Both the position numbers and the translations under genes were made by a program. The notes beneath the pieces were generated by a model that was given only the letters and a program-made list of their open reading frames with translations, was not told where the DNA came from and made no database searches. Of a DNA stretch of 64,000 bases, positions 34,795 to 43,192 are shown in pieces (position 1 is the stretch's first letter; the number at the start of each line of letters is the position of its first letter). Source of the stretch: an uncultured Lachnospiraceae bacterium (lineage in GTDB: Bacteria; Bacillota; Clostridia; Lachnospirales; Lachnospiraceae); the NCBI GenBank assembly GCA_947173495.1, contig CAMWFQ010000004.1, positions 62,001 through 126,000 of the forward strand, written 5' to 3'.

Positions 34795-35592
34795 ATGGTT
34801 ATTAGATTGAAAACAAAGGCAAAAATAAAGTGGACGCTGGATGTCCTGATGACGGCAGCGCTGTTTTTCCTGATGGGTTATCAGTTCTGGGGAGAGGCAG
34901 TCCATGAATGGATCGGAACCGGGATGTTTGTACTGTTTATCGCCCATCAGGTCTGCAACCTGAACTGGTATAAAAATCTGTTCCGGGGAAGGTATACGCC
35001 CATGCGTATTCTGCAGTGCATGATTAACGTCCTGACGCTTGCGGCAATGCTGGCGCTTATGTACAGCGGGATTACCATGTCCAGGCATGCGTTTGCGTTT
35101 CTGCCCATACAGGGCGGGATGGCGCTGGCAAGGCGGCTGCACATTCTGGGTTCCTATTGGGGATACCTGTTGATGAGCCTGCATCTGGGTCTGCATTGGG
35201 GGATGGTTTTGAATACGGTTGTAAAAAGGCATACATCACAGCGCAAATATCAGGCGGTGGGTTTCATCGCAGGTCTTCTGATTGCGGCTTATGGAGTCTA
35301 TGCATTTATCAAAAGAAACTTTCTGACCTATATGTTCCTGCGCAGTGAATTTGTTTTCCTGGATTATGAGGAACCAAAGCTGAAGTTCTTTTTGGATTAC
35401 CTTGCGTTGATGGGGCTGTGTATTTTCATAGCACATTACATTGTAAAGCTGGTCAGAAGGGCAGGAACCGGACGAAAGGAAGGCAGTCGTGCGCAGACTG
35501 TAGGGAATCCGAGCTTTGAAGAGCTGACAAGGGGAAATCCGGAGAAGACTTCAGATGTCGTGATGAAACAGGGAGGTAAGAGTGAAAGGTAA
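34795..35592 (+). CDS. DUF4405 membrane protein, possible b-type cytochrome
   Basis: 265 residues with about five or six membrane helices. DUF4405 features include DVLMTAALFFLMGYQFWGEA, HEWIGTGMFVLFIAHQVCNL and NWYKNLFRGRYTPMRIL. Histidines fall within or at the edge of helices at HEWIG, AHQVCNLNW, MSRHAF, RRLHILGSYW and LHLGLHWG. Such paired histidines could bind heme, as in cytochrome b561-like folds, so a membrane electron-transfer role fits the flavodoxins and reductases around it. AAGGAAAGG precedes the ATG. The C-terminal ~40 residues are hydrophilic. The stop codon lies inside a 20-bp palindrome. Confidence 0.8.
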   Translation: MVIRLKTKAKIKWTLDVLMTAALFFLMGYQFWGEAVHEWIGTGMFVLFIAHQVCNLNWYKNLFRGRYTPMRILQCMINVLTLAAMLALMYSGITMSRHAFAFLPIQGGMALARRLHILGSYWGYLLMSLHLGLHWGMVLNTVVKRHTSQRKYQAVGFIAGLLIAAYGVYAFIKRNFLTYMFLRSEFVFLDYEEPKLKFFLDYLALMGLCIFIAHYIVKLVRRAGTGRKEGSRAQTVGNPSFEELTRGNPEKTSDVVMKQGGKSER

Positions 35593-35640
35593 ACCTTTCA
35601 CTCGCAAGTTTGTATCTGCGTTGCCGCCGCAAACTTGTGA
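35582..35640. repeat. pair of hairpins at the end of the DUF4405 gene
   Basis: First, GTGAAAGGT AA ACCTTTCAC (35582-35601), a 9-bp perfect stem that spans the stop codon. Second, CGCAAGTTTG (35603-35612) pairs with CAAACTTGTG (35630-35639) with one G-T wobble and a GC-rich loop. No T-run follows either, so neither is a standard terminator. Confidence 0.6.
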
Positions 35641-35641
35641 C

Positions 35642-35666
35642 GCGCAGAAGGCAGCGCAGAAATGAG
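35642..35666 (+). repeat. GCGC ribosome-binding-site element, copy c
   Basis: GCGCAGAAGGCAGCGCAGAA followed by ATGAG, ending seven bases before the lipoprotein start at 35674. Nearly identical to copy b at 28873, which also precedes a lipoprotein gene. Confidence 0.7.
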
Positions 35667-35673
35667 AAAATTT

Positions 35674-35946
35674 ATGAGAAAAACAGCGGTTTGTCTGCTT
35701 ACGGCAGCGTTGATATTGACTGTTTCGGGCTGCGGACAGAGCAGCAGTAGCAATCCGGAAAGGCAGGAGACGGAACGTCAGCAAAGCGGGACAGAGCAGG
35801 GAACGGAATCGGTGGTGGAGACGGATACTGTGGATCCGGAAAATGACGGAACAGGACAGAGTGGGAACGATGCGTCTGCACCGGAAATCACTGCGCCGGA
35901 CTCTCCGGCTGCGGATGACGGAACAGTCGTTGATAGACAGGATTGA
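35674..35946 (+). pseudogene. truncated lipoprotein (signal peptide and linker only)
   Basis: 90 residues: MRKTAVCLLTAALILTVSGC with the lipobox cysteine at residue 20, then a Gln/Glu/Thr/Ser/Asp-rich linker to the stop. There is no folded domain. At about 35930 the DNA switches to a permease remnant in a different frame, so the original C-terminal domain was probably removed. ATG at 35674 is chosen by analogy with the spacing at 28904; an in-frame ATG at 35662 lies inside the RBS element. It could still be made as a small lipopeptide. Confidence 0.6.
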
Positions 35947-36474
35947 ATCCCGCAATGGGCTGCACACATTGGAGCAGGCGGAAAAGAAACTGGGCATTGC
36001 AGGGATTTTTGCCGCAAGCGCACTGGGGATAGCCTCACCCTTATGTATGTACGGGACGATTCCCATTGCGGCTTCTTTTTCCAAAGGCGGAATGAAAGAT
36101 GACTGGCTTGCGGCTTTTATGATGAGTTCCGTTCTGCTGAACCCGCAGCTTATCATTTACAGTGCGGCATTGGGGCAGACGGCGCTTGCCGTGCGCATTG
36201 TGAGCTGTTTTTTATGTGGAAGCCTTGCGGGAGTTCTGATCCGCATTTTTCTTTGGCGTGGGAAAGACCGGAAAACTTTTTTCAATAGGGGTGGCTCCTT
36301 GACGGAATGAGTCTTGGAGGCGCGTCGGTTTTTATGGTCACGGGACCGGCGACCAAGATTAGCAATCTGGGAGCCGTGAAGATTGTGCTGGGAGTCAGGC
36401 GGTTTGTGCTGTATCTTGCATATGTGATGGCGTTTTCTTTGATCGCGGGACTGATAGTGAATCTTGCGGTGTGA
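35930..36474 (+). pseudogene. COG0701-type permease remnant with internal deletion
   Basis: One frame gives EQAEKKLGIAGIFAASALGI, ASPLCMYGTIPIAASFSKGG, MKDDWLAAFMMSSVLLNPQL, the N-terminal half of a predicted permease (DUF318/COG0701). After RKTFFNR at about 36288 the frame shifts to WLLDGMSLGGASVFMVTGPA, then TKISNLGAVKIVLGVRRFVL, the C-terminal end of the same family. The middle (second permease repeat start) is deleted and the reading frame broken. The natural N-terminus is also gone, replaced by the lipoprotein linker. Clear pseudogene. Confidence 0.75.
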
Positions 36475-36583
36475 TTTTAAAGAAGGCGGCGTTGTATCGG
36501 CGTCCAAAAGACAGCAGCATAGAGTTTTTGTAATTACTCCTGCAAGAAATATTAGTTGAATTGTTTTCAAAATGCTGTTGATG

Positions 36584-36632
36584 AAAAAGAGTCTGACATG
36601 ATATAATAAAAAATCGTGTTAGACTCTTTTTT
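36584..36632. terminator. strong hairpin before ychF
   Basis: AAAAAGAGTCTGACATGAT and ATCGTGTTAGACTCTTTTTT form a ~17-bp stem, with A-run on the left and T-run on the right, so it can stop transcription from either side. It separates the decayed accessory region from the housekeeping genes. Confidence 0.8.
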
Positions 36633-36719
36633 CAACATACTGTCAAACGTTCTGGAATATAGACAAAACTTTTCAGGAATTGCATAAAATCAAGCTTTTT
36701 AAGGAGGATATAGAGTAAA

Positions 36720-37817
36720 ATGAAACTAGGAATCGTCGGACTCCCCAATGTGGGTAAAAGTACATTATTTAATTCGCTTACGAAGGCGGGAGCAGAATCT
36801 GCAAATTATCCGTTCTGCACAATAGATCCCAATGTGGGCGTGGCGGTGGTGCCGGACGAACGGCTGAAGCTTCTGGGGGATATGTATCATTCCAGGAAGG
36901 TGACTCCGGCAGTGATCGAGTTTGTGGATATTGCCGGTCTGGTAAAGGGAGCGTCCCATGGAGAAGGGCTGGGGAATCAGTTCTTAAGCCATATCAGGGA
37001 AGTGGATGCGGTGGTTCACGTGGTGCGCTGCTTTGAGGATGAAAATGTGGTGCATGTGGATGGAAGCATCAATCCTCTGCGGGATATTGAGACCATCGAT
37101 CTGGAGCTGATTTTCTCCGATTTGGAGATTCTGGAGCGCAGGATCGCCAAGACAGGTAAGGCGGCCCGCATGGATAAAACGCTTGCAAGGGAGGCGTCCC
37201 TTCTGGAGGGATTAAAGGCCCATCTGGAAGCGGGCAGACCTGCCAGAAGCTATGAGACAGAGGATGAGGAGGAAGCGGCTCTCTTAAGCTCCTACAATCT
37301 GCTTACAGGAAAGCCGGTGATCTTTGCCGCCAATGTGGGAGAAGAAGATCTGGCGGACGATGGAGAGGGCAATGAGGGCGTGCGGGCTGTGCGCAGTTTT
37401 GCCGCGCAAAACGGCAGTGAAGTATTTGTAGTATGTGCACAGATTGAGAGGGAAATCTCGGATCTGGATGAGGATGAAAAGGCAATGTTTCTCGAGGAGC
37501 TGGGCTTAAGTGAATCGGGTCTTGAAAAACTGATCAAGGCCAGCTATCATCTCCTGGGGCTGCATAGTTTCCTGACAGCGGGAGAGGATGAGACCAGGGC
37601 CTGGACGATTAAGATTGGGACCAGGGCGCCTCAGGCTGCCGGTAAAATACATACCGACTTTGAGAGAGGATTTATCAAGGCAGAAGTAGTAAATTATAAA
37701 GATCTCCTGAAGGAAGGCTCCCTTGCCGCAGCAAGAGAAAAGGGGCTGGTGGGTATGGAAGGAAAGGATTATGTGGTGAAGGACGGAGATGTGATCTTAT
37801 TCAGGTTTAATGTCTGA
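36720..37817 (+). CDS. ychF: redox-regulated ATPase/GTPase YchF (OLA1 family)
   Basis: 365 residues. P-loop LGIVGLPNVGKSTLFNSLTK (residues 2-21), switch II DIAGLVKGASHGEGLGNQFL, VRCFEDENVVHV and a C-terminal TGS domain (TIKIGTRAPQAAGKIHTDFE, KDYVVKDGDVILFRFNV). An Obg-class translation-factor NTPase that prefers ATP and binds ribosomes. AAGGAGG lies upstream of the ATG. Full length. The lgt gene begins 16 bases after its stop. Confidence 0.96.
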   Translation: MKLGIVGLPNVGKSTLFNSLTKAGAESANYPFCTIDPNVGVAVVPDERLKLLGDMYHSRKVTPAVIEFVDIAGLVKGASHGEGLGNQFLSHIREVDAVVHVVRCFEDENVVHVDGSINPLRDIETIDLELIFSDLEILERRIAKTGKAARMDKTLAREASLLEGLKAHLEAGRPARSYETEDEEEAALLSSYNLLTGKPVIFAANVGEEDLADDGEGNEGVRAVRSFAAQNGSEVFVVCAQIEREISDLDEDEKAMFLEELGLSESGLEKLIKASYHLLGLHSFLTAGEDETRAWTIKIGTRAPQAAGKIHTDFERGFIKAEVVNYKDLLKEGSLAAAREKGLVGMEGKDYVVKDGDVILFRFNV

Positions 37818-37833
37818 GGCAGGAGAATAAAGA

Positions 37834-38706
37834 ATGAATAGTATGGATATTGCCTTTCCCAATCTGGGAATTTATCTCAGAAATGTGCCGAAGGGCTTTC
37901 AGATTTTTGGATTTGATATTGCGCTTTATGGCGTGATCATAGGGATAGGAGTGATTTTGGGTATTCTGATTGTGGCCAGACAGGCGAAAGCGACGGGGCA
38001 GGATCCGGATATGTACTGGGATTTTGCGCTCTATGCGGTATTTTTTTCCATTGTGGGAGCAAGAATCTATTATGTGATTTTTGACTGGGAGATGTATAAA
38101 GACAATTTGCTGCGGATTTTTAATATCAGGCAGGGCGGACTCGCAATTTATGGAGGCGTGATCGCCGGCTTTACTACTCTTTTTGTGTATGCACGGATCA
38201 AAAAACAGAACGCTTTCCGGATGGCTGATACTGCTGTTCCGGGATTGATTCTGGGGCAGGCTGTCGGAAGATGGGGGAATTTTACCAACAGAGAAGTATT
38301 TGGAGAATATACGAATAATATTCTTGCCATGCGTCTTCCCGTGGAGGCTGTCCGCAGCAGAGATATCTCCCAGTCCCTTGCCGCTCATATGGAAGAGGGG
38401 GTCAATTATATTCAGGTACATCCCACATTGTTATATGAAAGCCTGTGGAATCTGGGAATCTTAATCGTAATGATGCTGTACTGGAAGCACAAAAAATTTG
38501 AGGGCGAGATTGCCCTTCTCTATTTAGGAGGCTATGGGCTGGGAAGAGCCTGGATCGAGGGGATCAGAACCGATCAGCTTTTTATTCCGGGGACACAGGT
38601 TCCGGTTTCTCAGGTATTGGCAATCTGTCTTTTTGCAGGAGCGGTGGTGTGTGACATTGTGGTAAGAATGCGCATCAGGAAGAAAAAAAATTTTCAGAAA
38701 GTTTAA
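37834..38706 (+). CDS. lgt: prolipoprotein diacylglyceryl transferase
   Basis: 290 residues with about seven membrane helices. Family motifs: GGLAIYGGVIAGFTTLF (with the region around the essential tyrosine/histidine) and the Lgt signature GRWGNFTNREVFGEYT (about 148-163), then HPTLLYESLWNLGI and GRAWIEGIRTDQLF. It transfers diacylglycerol from phosphatidylglycerol to the lipobox cysteine, which makes it the enzyme needed for the lipoproteins at 28.9, 29.7 and 35.7 kb. AGGAG precedes the ATG. Ends just before a terminator and the mraZ promoter. Confidence 0.95.
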   Translation: MNSMDIAFPNLGIYLRNVPKGFQIFGFDIALYGVIIGIGVILGILIVARQAKATGQDPDMYWDFALYAVFFSIVGARIYYVIFDWEMYKDNLLRIFNIRQGGLAIYGGVIAGFTTLFVYARIKKQNAFRMADTAVPGLILGQAVGRWGNFTNREVFGEYTNNILAMRLPVEAVRSRDISQSLAAHMEEGVNYIQVHPTLLYESLWNLGILIVMMLYWKHKKFEGEIALLYLGGYGLGRAWIEGIRTDQLFIPGTQVPVSQVLAICLFAGAVVCDIVVRMRIRKKKNFQKV

Positions 38707-38808
38707 AATCGAATTTGAGGCAGTGACCACTATATCTTGTGGGAATATTTTTAACTGCCCACAGAATAGAGAAAAAAACAACACATAAATATAAAAACAA
38801 ATATTTAT

Positions 38809-38842
38809 AAGCGCTTTGCAGAAACATGCAGAGCGCTTTTTT
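38809..38842 (+). terminator. terminator after lgt
   Basis: AAGCGCTTTGCA and TGCAGAGCGCTT pair around GAAACA and are followed by TTTTTG. The mraZ promoter begins three bases later. Confidence 0.75.
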
Positions 38843-38844
38843 GC

Positions 38845-38873
38845 TTGCGCTTCCATTCGATTTTTGTTAAAAT
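38845..38873 (+). promoter_or_regulatory. predicted sigma-A promoter of mraZ/dcw
   Basis: TTGCGC (38845-38850), a 17-bp spacer and TAAAAT (38868-38873). The 10-bp-phased MraZ operator starts seven bases downstream of the -10 box, so bound MraZ would block initiation. Confidence 0.65.
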
Positions 38874-38880
38874 GGTCATT

Positions 38881-38930
38881 AAGTGGTGGAAAGTGGTAGA
38901 AAGTGTTAATAATGTGGGTGAAAGTGGTTT
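38881..38930 (+). promoter_or_regulatory. MraZ operator, five 10-bp-phased repeats
   Basis: Successive 10-base blocks read AAGTGGTGGA, AAGTGGTAGA, AAGTGTTAAT, AATGTGGGTG, AAAGTGGTTT. Direct GTGG/GTGT repeats at helical spacing just upstream of mraZ are the known binding pattern of this octameric-ring regulator in other bacteria, so autoregulation of the dcw operon is predicted. Confidence 0.8.
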
Positions 38931-38978
38931 GATAATCCCGGACTTTCTGCTGGAACGGGCCGGAAAGGGTGAATGCAT

Positions 38979-39410
38979 ATGTTTATGGGGGAATACAACC
39001 ATACAATAGATGCTAAGGGCAGGCTGATTATTCCATCCAGGTTCCGCGAGGTATTGGGCGACGAATTTGTTGTAACCAAGGGAATGGATGGCTGTCTGTT
39101 TGTATTTGATCACCCGGAATGGCAGGCCTTTGAAGAAAAATTACACGGTTTACCAATGATAGATAAAGAAGCGAGACAGTTTACCCGTTTTTTTCTGGCC
39201 GGAGCAGCCAGCGTGGAGGTGGACAAGCAGGGAAGGATTCTGCTGCCGGCTGTGCTTCGCGAATTCGCAGGTATTACGAAAGAGGTAGTACTTGTAGGAG
39301 TTGGAAGCAGGGTGGAGATCTGGAGCAGAGACAGATGGGAGGAAGCCGCCGGTTACCAGGATATGGAGGAAATATCCAGACATATGGTGGAGTTTGGCAT
39401 CGGATTTTGA
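38979..39410 (+). CDS. mraZ: transcriptional regulator MraZ
   Basis: 143 residues from the second ATG (38979), eight bases after AAAGGGTG; the ATG two codons earlier is less well placed. Two SpoVT/AbrB-like repeats: GEYNHTIDAKGRLIIPSRFR (about 4-23) and VEVDKQGRILLPAVLREFAG (about 78-97), each with the DxxGR core. It forms rings that bind tandem repeats upstream of its own gene, controlling the division and cell-wall cluster. First gene of the dcw operon; rsmH follows 12 bases later. Confidence 0.95.
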   Translation: MFMGEYNHTIDAKGRLIIPSRFREVLGDEFVVTKGMDGCLFVFDHPEWQAFEEKLHGLPMIDKEARQFTRFFLAGAASVEVDKQGRILLPAVLREFAGITKEVVLVGVGSRVEIWSRDRWEEAAGYQDMEEISRHMVEFGIGF

Positions 39411-39422
39411 CAAGGAGCAGCA

Positions 39423-40361
39423 ATGGGGTTTGAACACACATCTGTATTACTTGAGGAGACCATAGAAGGATTGAAGATCAGACCTGACGGCATCTATGTG
39501 GATGGGACACTGGGCGGAGGAGGACATTCACGCAGGATCCTGGAAAAGCTGAATGAGCACGGCAGGCTGATCGGAATTGATCAGGATGAAGCGGCCATAG
39601 AGGCGGCGGGAAAAGTACTTCTCCCTTTTGGCGACAGGGCAGAGGTGGTGAGGGATAACTATTGCAATACTCCCGAAGTGCTTTCGAAACTGGGAATTGA
39701 CGGAATAGATGGAATGCTGTTGGATCTTGGCGTTTCTTCCTATCAACTGGATACCCGGGAGAGAGGATTTTCCTATCGATATGATGCGCTGCTGGATATG
39801 AGAATGGATATGCGTCAGAGTCTGACAGCCAGAGAAATCGTTAATAACTATGAGGAAGAGAAACTGTTTCGTATTATCAGAGATTACGGGGAGGAAAAAT
39901 TTGCCGGAAATATAGCCAGGCGCATTGCGGCGGCAAGAAAGAACAGGCCGATAGAGACGACCGGGGAATTAAATGAGATTATCAAAGCGGCGATCCCGGC
40001 AAAGATGAGGGCTCATGGAGGACATCCATCCAAGCGTACTTTTCAGGCAATCAGAATCGAATGTAACAGGGAACTTGAAGTGTTAAAAGAATCGATTGGG
40101 AAACTGATTGATCTGCTCAATCCCGGCGGAAGGTTCTGCATCATCACATTTCACTCGCTGGAGGACAGAATCGTAAAGAATGCCTTCAGGGAAGCGGAAA
40201 ATCCCTGCATCTGCCCGCCTTCTTTTCCGGTATGTGTATGCGGAAGAACAAGCAGAGGAAAAGTGATCACTTCCAGGCCCGTGCTGCCCGGAGAGAAGGA
40301 GCTGTTGGACAATCCCAGGGCAAAAAGCGCAAAGCTCAGGATTTTTGAGAAGAACAGGTGA
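39423..40361 (+). CDS. rsmH: 16S rRNA m4C1402 methyltransferase RsmH (MraW)
   Basis: 312 residues. Starts [23 protein letters not shown]-binding motif [15 protein letters not shown]; then [69 protein letters not shown] and a C-terminal CxC-rich stretch ([20 protein letters not shown]). Methylates N4 of C1402 in 16S rRNA. The second position of the dcw cluster is its usual place. Full length. Confidence 0.96.
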   Translation: MGFEHTSVLLEETIEGLKIRPDGIYVDGTLGGGGHSRRILEKLNEHGRLIGIDQDEAAIEAAGKVLLPFGDRAEVVRDNYCNTPEVLSKLGIDGIDGMLLDLGVSSYQLDTRERGFSYRYDALLDMRMDMRQSLTAREIVNNYEEEKLFRIIRDYGEEKFAGNIARRIAAARKNRPIETTGELNEIIKAAIPAKMRAHGGHPSKRTFQAIRIECNRELEVLKESIGKLIDLLNPGGRFCIITFHSLEDRIVKNAFREAENPCICPPSFPVCVCGRTSRGKVITSRPVLPGEKELLDNPRAKSAKLRIFEKNR

Positions 40362-40405
40362 AACGAGAACCTGAAAGGCAATAATCATCAGTAGGAGAGA
40401 ATGGA

Positions 40406-40897
40406 ATGGCAGTAAATACCAATAACAGAAGACAAACTGCATATAGAAACAGCGTTTCCTATGGAAACAGTGTTTATGTGCAGGGAAATACTGCCAGAAA
40501 GCTTCAGCCTCTGCCGGCGCCCGAGCGGCCGGTAAAAAAGGTCAGCAGCAGAACCCGCAAAAACAGAGAGCGGGCATTGCACATGAACGTTGCTTCTGTG
40601 CTTTCCATGGCGGTGGCCATGATGGCAGCTGGAATCATACTTACCTGGTATCTGACACTTCAGTCTGATATCACCAACAGTATCAAACACATTGCGGCAT
40701 TAGAGGGGACTCTTAATGAACTGAAACTGTCAAATGATGAGAATTACAGCAGGATTGTAAGCAGTGTGGATCTGGAGGAAGTAAAGAGAATTGCAATTCA
40801 GGAGCTGGGCATGTATTATGCGCAGGAGGGGCAGATCATTTCCTTCAATGGCGAGGGCAGTGATTATGTGAGACAGACAGGGGATATTCCGGATTAG
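40406..40897 (+). CDS. ftsL: FtsL-like cell division protein
   Basis: 163 residues. Basic cytoplasmic N-terminus (about 1-60; VKKVSSRTRKNRERALHMN), one membrane helix (about 62-84, VLSMAVAMMAAGIILTWYLT) and an extracellular coiled coil (LQSDITNSIKHIAALEGTLN, ELKLSNDENYSRI), ending with the short SVDLEEVKRIAIQELGM segment common to FtsL/DivIC proteins. Sequence identity is low in this family; position between rsmH and the PBP gene makes FtsL the best reading. It would scaffold the FtsQ-FtsL-FtsW-PBP complex at the septum. Confidence 0.85.
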   Translation: MAVNTNNRRQTAYRNSVSYGNSVYVQGNTARKLQPLPAPERPVKKVSSRTRKNRERALHMNVASVLSMAVAMMAAGIILTWYLTLQSDITNSIKHIAALEGTLNELKLSNDENYSRIVSSVDLEEVKRIAIQELGMYYAQEGQIISFNGEGSDYVRQTGDIPD

Positions 40898-40908
40898 AAG
40901 GTGCAGGT

Positions 40909-43155
40909 TTGAGTAAGAGGAGAAATAATAAATTTACAAAAAAGATGCAGAAAAAGCTGGTGACGCTGTTTTTGCTGATGCTGTTGGCTTTTACAGGACT
41001 GAGCTACCGTCTGTTTGCCATCACCAGAGATAATGGCGAGAAGTATAAAAAGCAGGTGCTTTCCCAGCAGAGATATGACAGTACGACCCTCCCCTACAGA
41101 AGAGGGTCTATTCTGGATGCCAACGGCAGTATACTGGCGACCAGTGAGAAGGTTTATAATGTGATTCTGGACGCAGTGGCAGTGTCGGAAAAAGAGGAAT
41201 ATTTAGAACCCACACTGGAAGCTCTGCGCACCCAGTTCGGAATGGATACGGGGGCGATCCGCAGCTTTATCGCTGAAAATAAGGAAATATCCCGTTACCG
41301 TGTGCTTGCCAGAAGGCTCGAGTTCGAACAGATAGAAGGCTTTCTGGAAAAGCAGAATGAGGAGGATTCTCTGGTGAAGGGTGTCTGGTTTGAGGAGGAA
41401 TATAAGAGGATTTATCCCGGAGGGACCCTTGCCTGCGATGCCATTGGATTTACCACCAGTGATAATGTGGGTTCCTACGGACTGGAGGAATATTACAATG
41501 ATATTCTTTCAGGGACACCGGGAAGGAGATATGGCTATCTGAATGATGATTCCAATCTGGAGAGAACCACCATAGCGGCGGAGGATGGAAATACCCTTGT
41601 CAGCACACTGGACATTAATGTACAGAAGATTGTGGAAAAGTACCTGAAAAAATTCGACGAAGAATATAAAGACAATGCACATGAGGGAAACGGCGCCAAT
41701 AATATTGGGTGTGTCATGATGAGGGTGAATACCGGAGAGGTAATCGCTATGGCGAGTTATCCGGTATTCGATCTGAATGATACCAGAAATACAGAGGCGC
41801 TGATTGGTATGCCTATCCTGGATGAAGAAGATAAACGGACAGGAGAATACATCAATGAAGAGAATCTGAGAGCGCTGGAGCAGGATGGCGAAGCCATGTA
41901 CCGGCAATTGAATGCGTTGTGGAAAAATTTCTGTATCAACGAGACCTATGAGCCGGGCTCTGTGGCCAAGCCGTTTACAGTGGCGGCCGGAATAGAGAGC
42001 GGAAGCATTACGGGCAATGAATCCTTTAACTGTACAGGAGAGGTTGAGATAGGCGGGAAACCTATCCGGTGCCATAATACATGGGGAGACGGTACGCTGA
42101 CCGTCTCGGAAGGAGTCGAGCGCTCCTGCAACATTAATATGATATACGTGGCGCAGAAGACCGGTGTGAGCACTTTCACCAAGTTTCAGCATATTTTTAA
42201 TATGGGGCTCAAGACCAATATCGATCTTGCAGGCGAATCCCGTACGGCAGGTCTGATTTATTATGAAGACAATATGGGGCCTGCGGAGCTTGCTACCTGC
42301 AGCTTCGGGCAGGGTTTTAATACGACCATGATCCAGATGCTGACAGGCTTCTGCTCTCTGATCAACGGAGGCTATTATTACGAGCCGCATATGGTGAGCA
42401 AGATTGTCAGCCCGTCGGGTGCGACGGTACAGAATATTGAGCCCAGGCTTCTGAAGCAGACCATCTCGGAAACCACATCCGCAAGAGTGCGTGAAATGTG
42501 CAATCTGGTGGTCTCAGGGGAAAAAGGAACCGGAAAAACCGCAAGACCGGCAGGATACATGATCGGAGGTAAGACCGGAACAGCCGAGACGCTTCCCAGA
42601 AAAAACGGTGAATATGTACTTTCTTTTCTGGGATATGCGCCGGTGGATGATCCTCAGATCGCTATTTATGTAGTGGTGGACAGGCCGAATGTACCCTCTA
42701 ATATCATGGATGACGCCAAATTTGCCACCAGGATCGTGAAGAGTATTCTGACGGAGGCGCTGCCTTATCTGGGGATCTTTATGACGGAAGAATTAACGGA
42801 TGATGAGAGAGAGGAGCTGGAGGCGCTTCAGATCGAGATCCGGACTCCGGCAGTTTCTCCCAGCCCGGAAGTGGGAGAAGGAGAAGAAGGAAGCAGTCAG
42901 GAAGGAGAGGAAGGCAGCACGCCTGCAGGAGCTGAGGAATCGCCTCCTCCGGAGGAGGACGGGGCCGGAAGAGAGGTCTGGAAGGATTTTCCCATTGACC
43001 CGGAGACCGGATATGCGGTGGATCCGGAGACCGGAAAATTTGTAGATCCGGAGACAGGGGCCGTACTGGGAGGAAGCTTTGACGCAAACGCGCCGGATTC
43101 TTCGGGAGCATCTCCATCCCCGTCTCCTTCCGGAACGCCGGAACCGGAAGAATAA
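40909..43155 (+). CDS. class B penicillin-binding protein (FtsI/SpoVD type) with long C-terminal tail
   Basis: 748 residues from TTG at 40909 (GAAGG upstream). One N-terminal membrane helix (about 14-33), dimerization domain, transpeptidase motifs SxxK in EPGSVAKPFTV, SxN in ERSCNINMIYV and KTG in GGKTGTAETLPR. After the domain (about residue 635) a low-complexity Glu/Pro/Ser/Gly tail contains three DPETG repeats (IDPETGYAVDPETGKFVDPE) and ends PSPSPSGTPEPEE. There is no PASTA domain. It crosslinks peptidoglycan at the septum or in spore cortex. The first of two adjacent paralogues; they share the TLPR...GxYxxSFLG(Y/F)AP segment. Confidence 0.9.
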   Translation: MSKRRNNKFTKKMQKKLVTLFLLMLLAFTGLSYRLFAITRDNGEKYKKQVLSQQRYDSTTLPYRRGSILDANGSILATSEKVYNVILDAVAVSEKEEYLEPTLEALRTQFGMDTGAIRSFIAENKEISRYRVLARRLEFEQIEGFLEKQNEEDSLVKGVWFEEEYKRIYPGGTLACDAIGFTTSDNVGSYGLEEYYNDILSGTPGRRYGYLNDDSNLERTTIAAEDGNTLVSTLDINVQKIVEKYLKKFDEEYKDNAHEGNGANNIGCVMMRVNTGEVIAMASYPVFDLNDTRNTEALIGMPILDEEDKRTGEYINEENLRALEQDGEAMYRQLNALWKNFCINETYEPGSVAKPFTVAAGIESGSITGNESFNCTGEVEIGGKPIRCHNTWGDGTLTVSEGVERSCNINMIYVAQKTGVSTFTKFQHIFNMGLKTNIDLAGESRTAGLIYYEDNMGPAELATCSFGQGFNTTMIQMLTGFCSLINGGYYYEPHMVSKIVSPSGATVQNIEPRLLKQTISETTSARVREMCNLVVSGEKGTGKTARPAGYMIGGKTGTAETLPRKNGEYVLSFLGYAPVDDPQIAIYVVVDRPNVPSNIMDDAKFATRIVKSILTEALPYLGIFMTEELTDDEREELEALQIEIRTPAVSPSPEVGEGEEGSSQEGEEGSTPAGAEESPPPEEDGAGREVWKDFPIDPETGYAVDPETGKFVDPETGAVLGGSFDANAPDSSGASPSPSPSGTPEPEE

Positions 43156-43192
43156 GTGGAAAAAGGCGATAAAAAAAGTATCTTAAGGGAAT

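Noticed and set aside
35843-36310. Apparent 155-codon intact gene
   Set aside because: The frame reads through from the lipoprotein linker into a permease remnant; the permease continues in another frame after an internal deletion, so it is a pseudogene.
41509-42390. Long (293-codon) open frame antisense to the first PBP gene
   Set aside because: Composition follows from the codon pattern of the + strand gene, whose catalytic motifs are intact; no independent family features.
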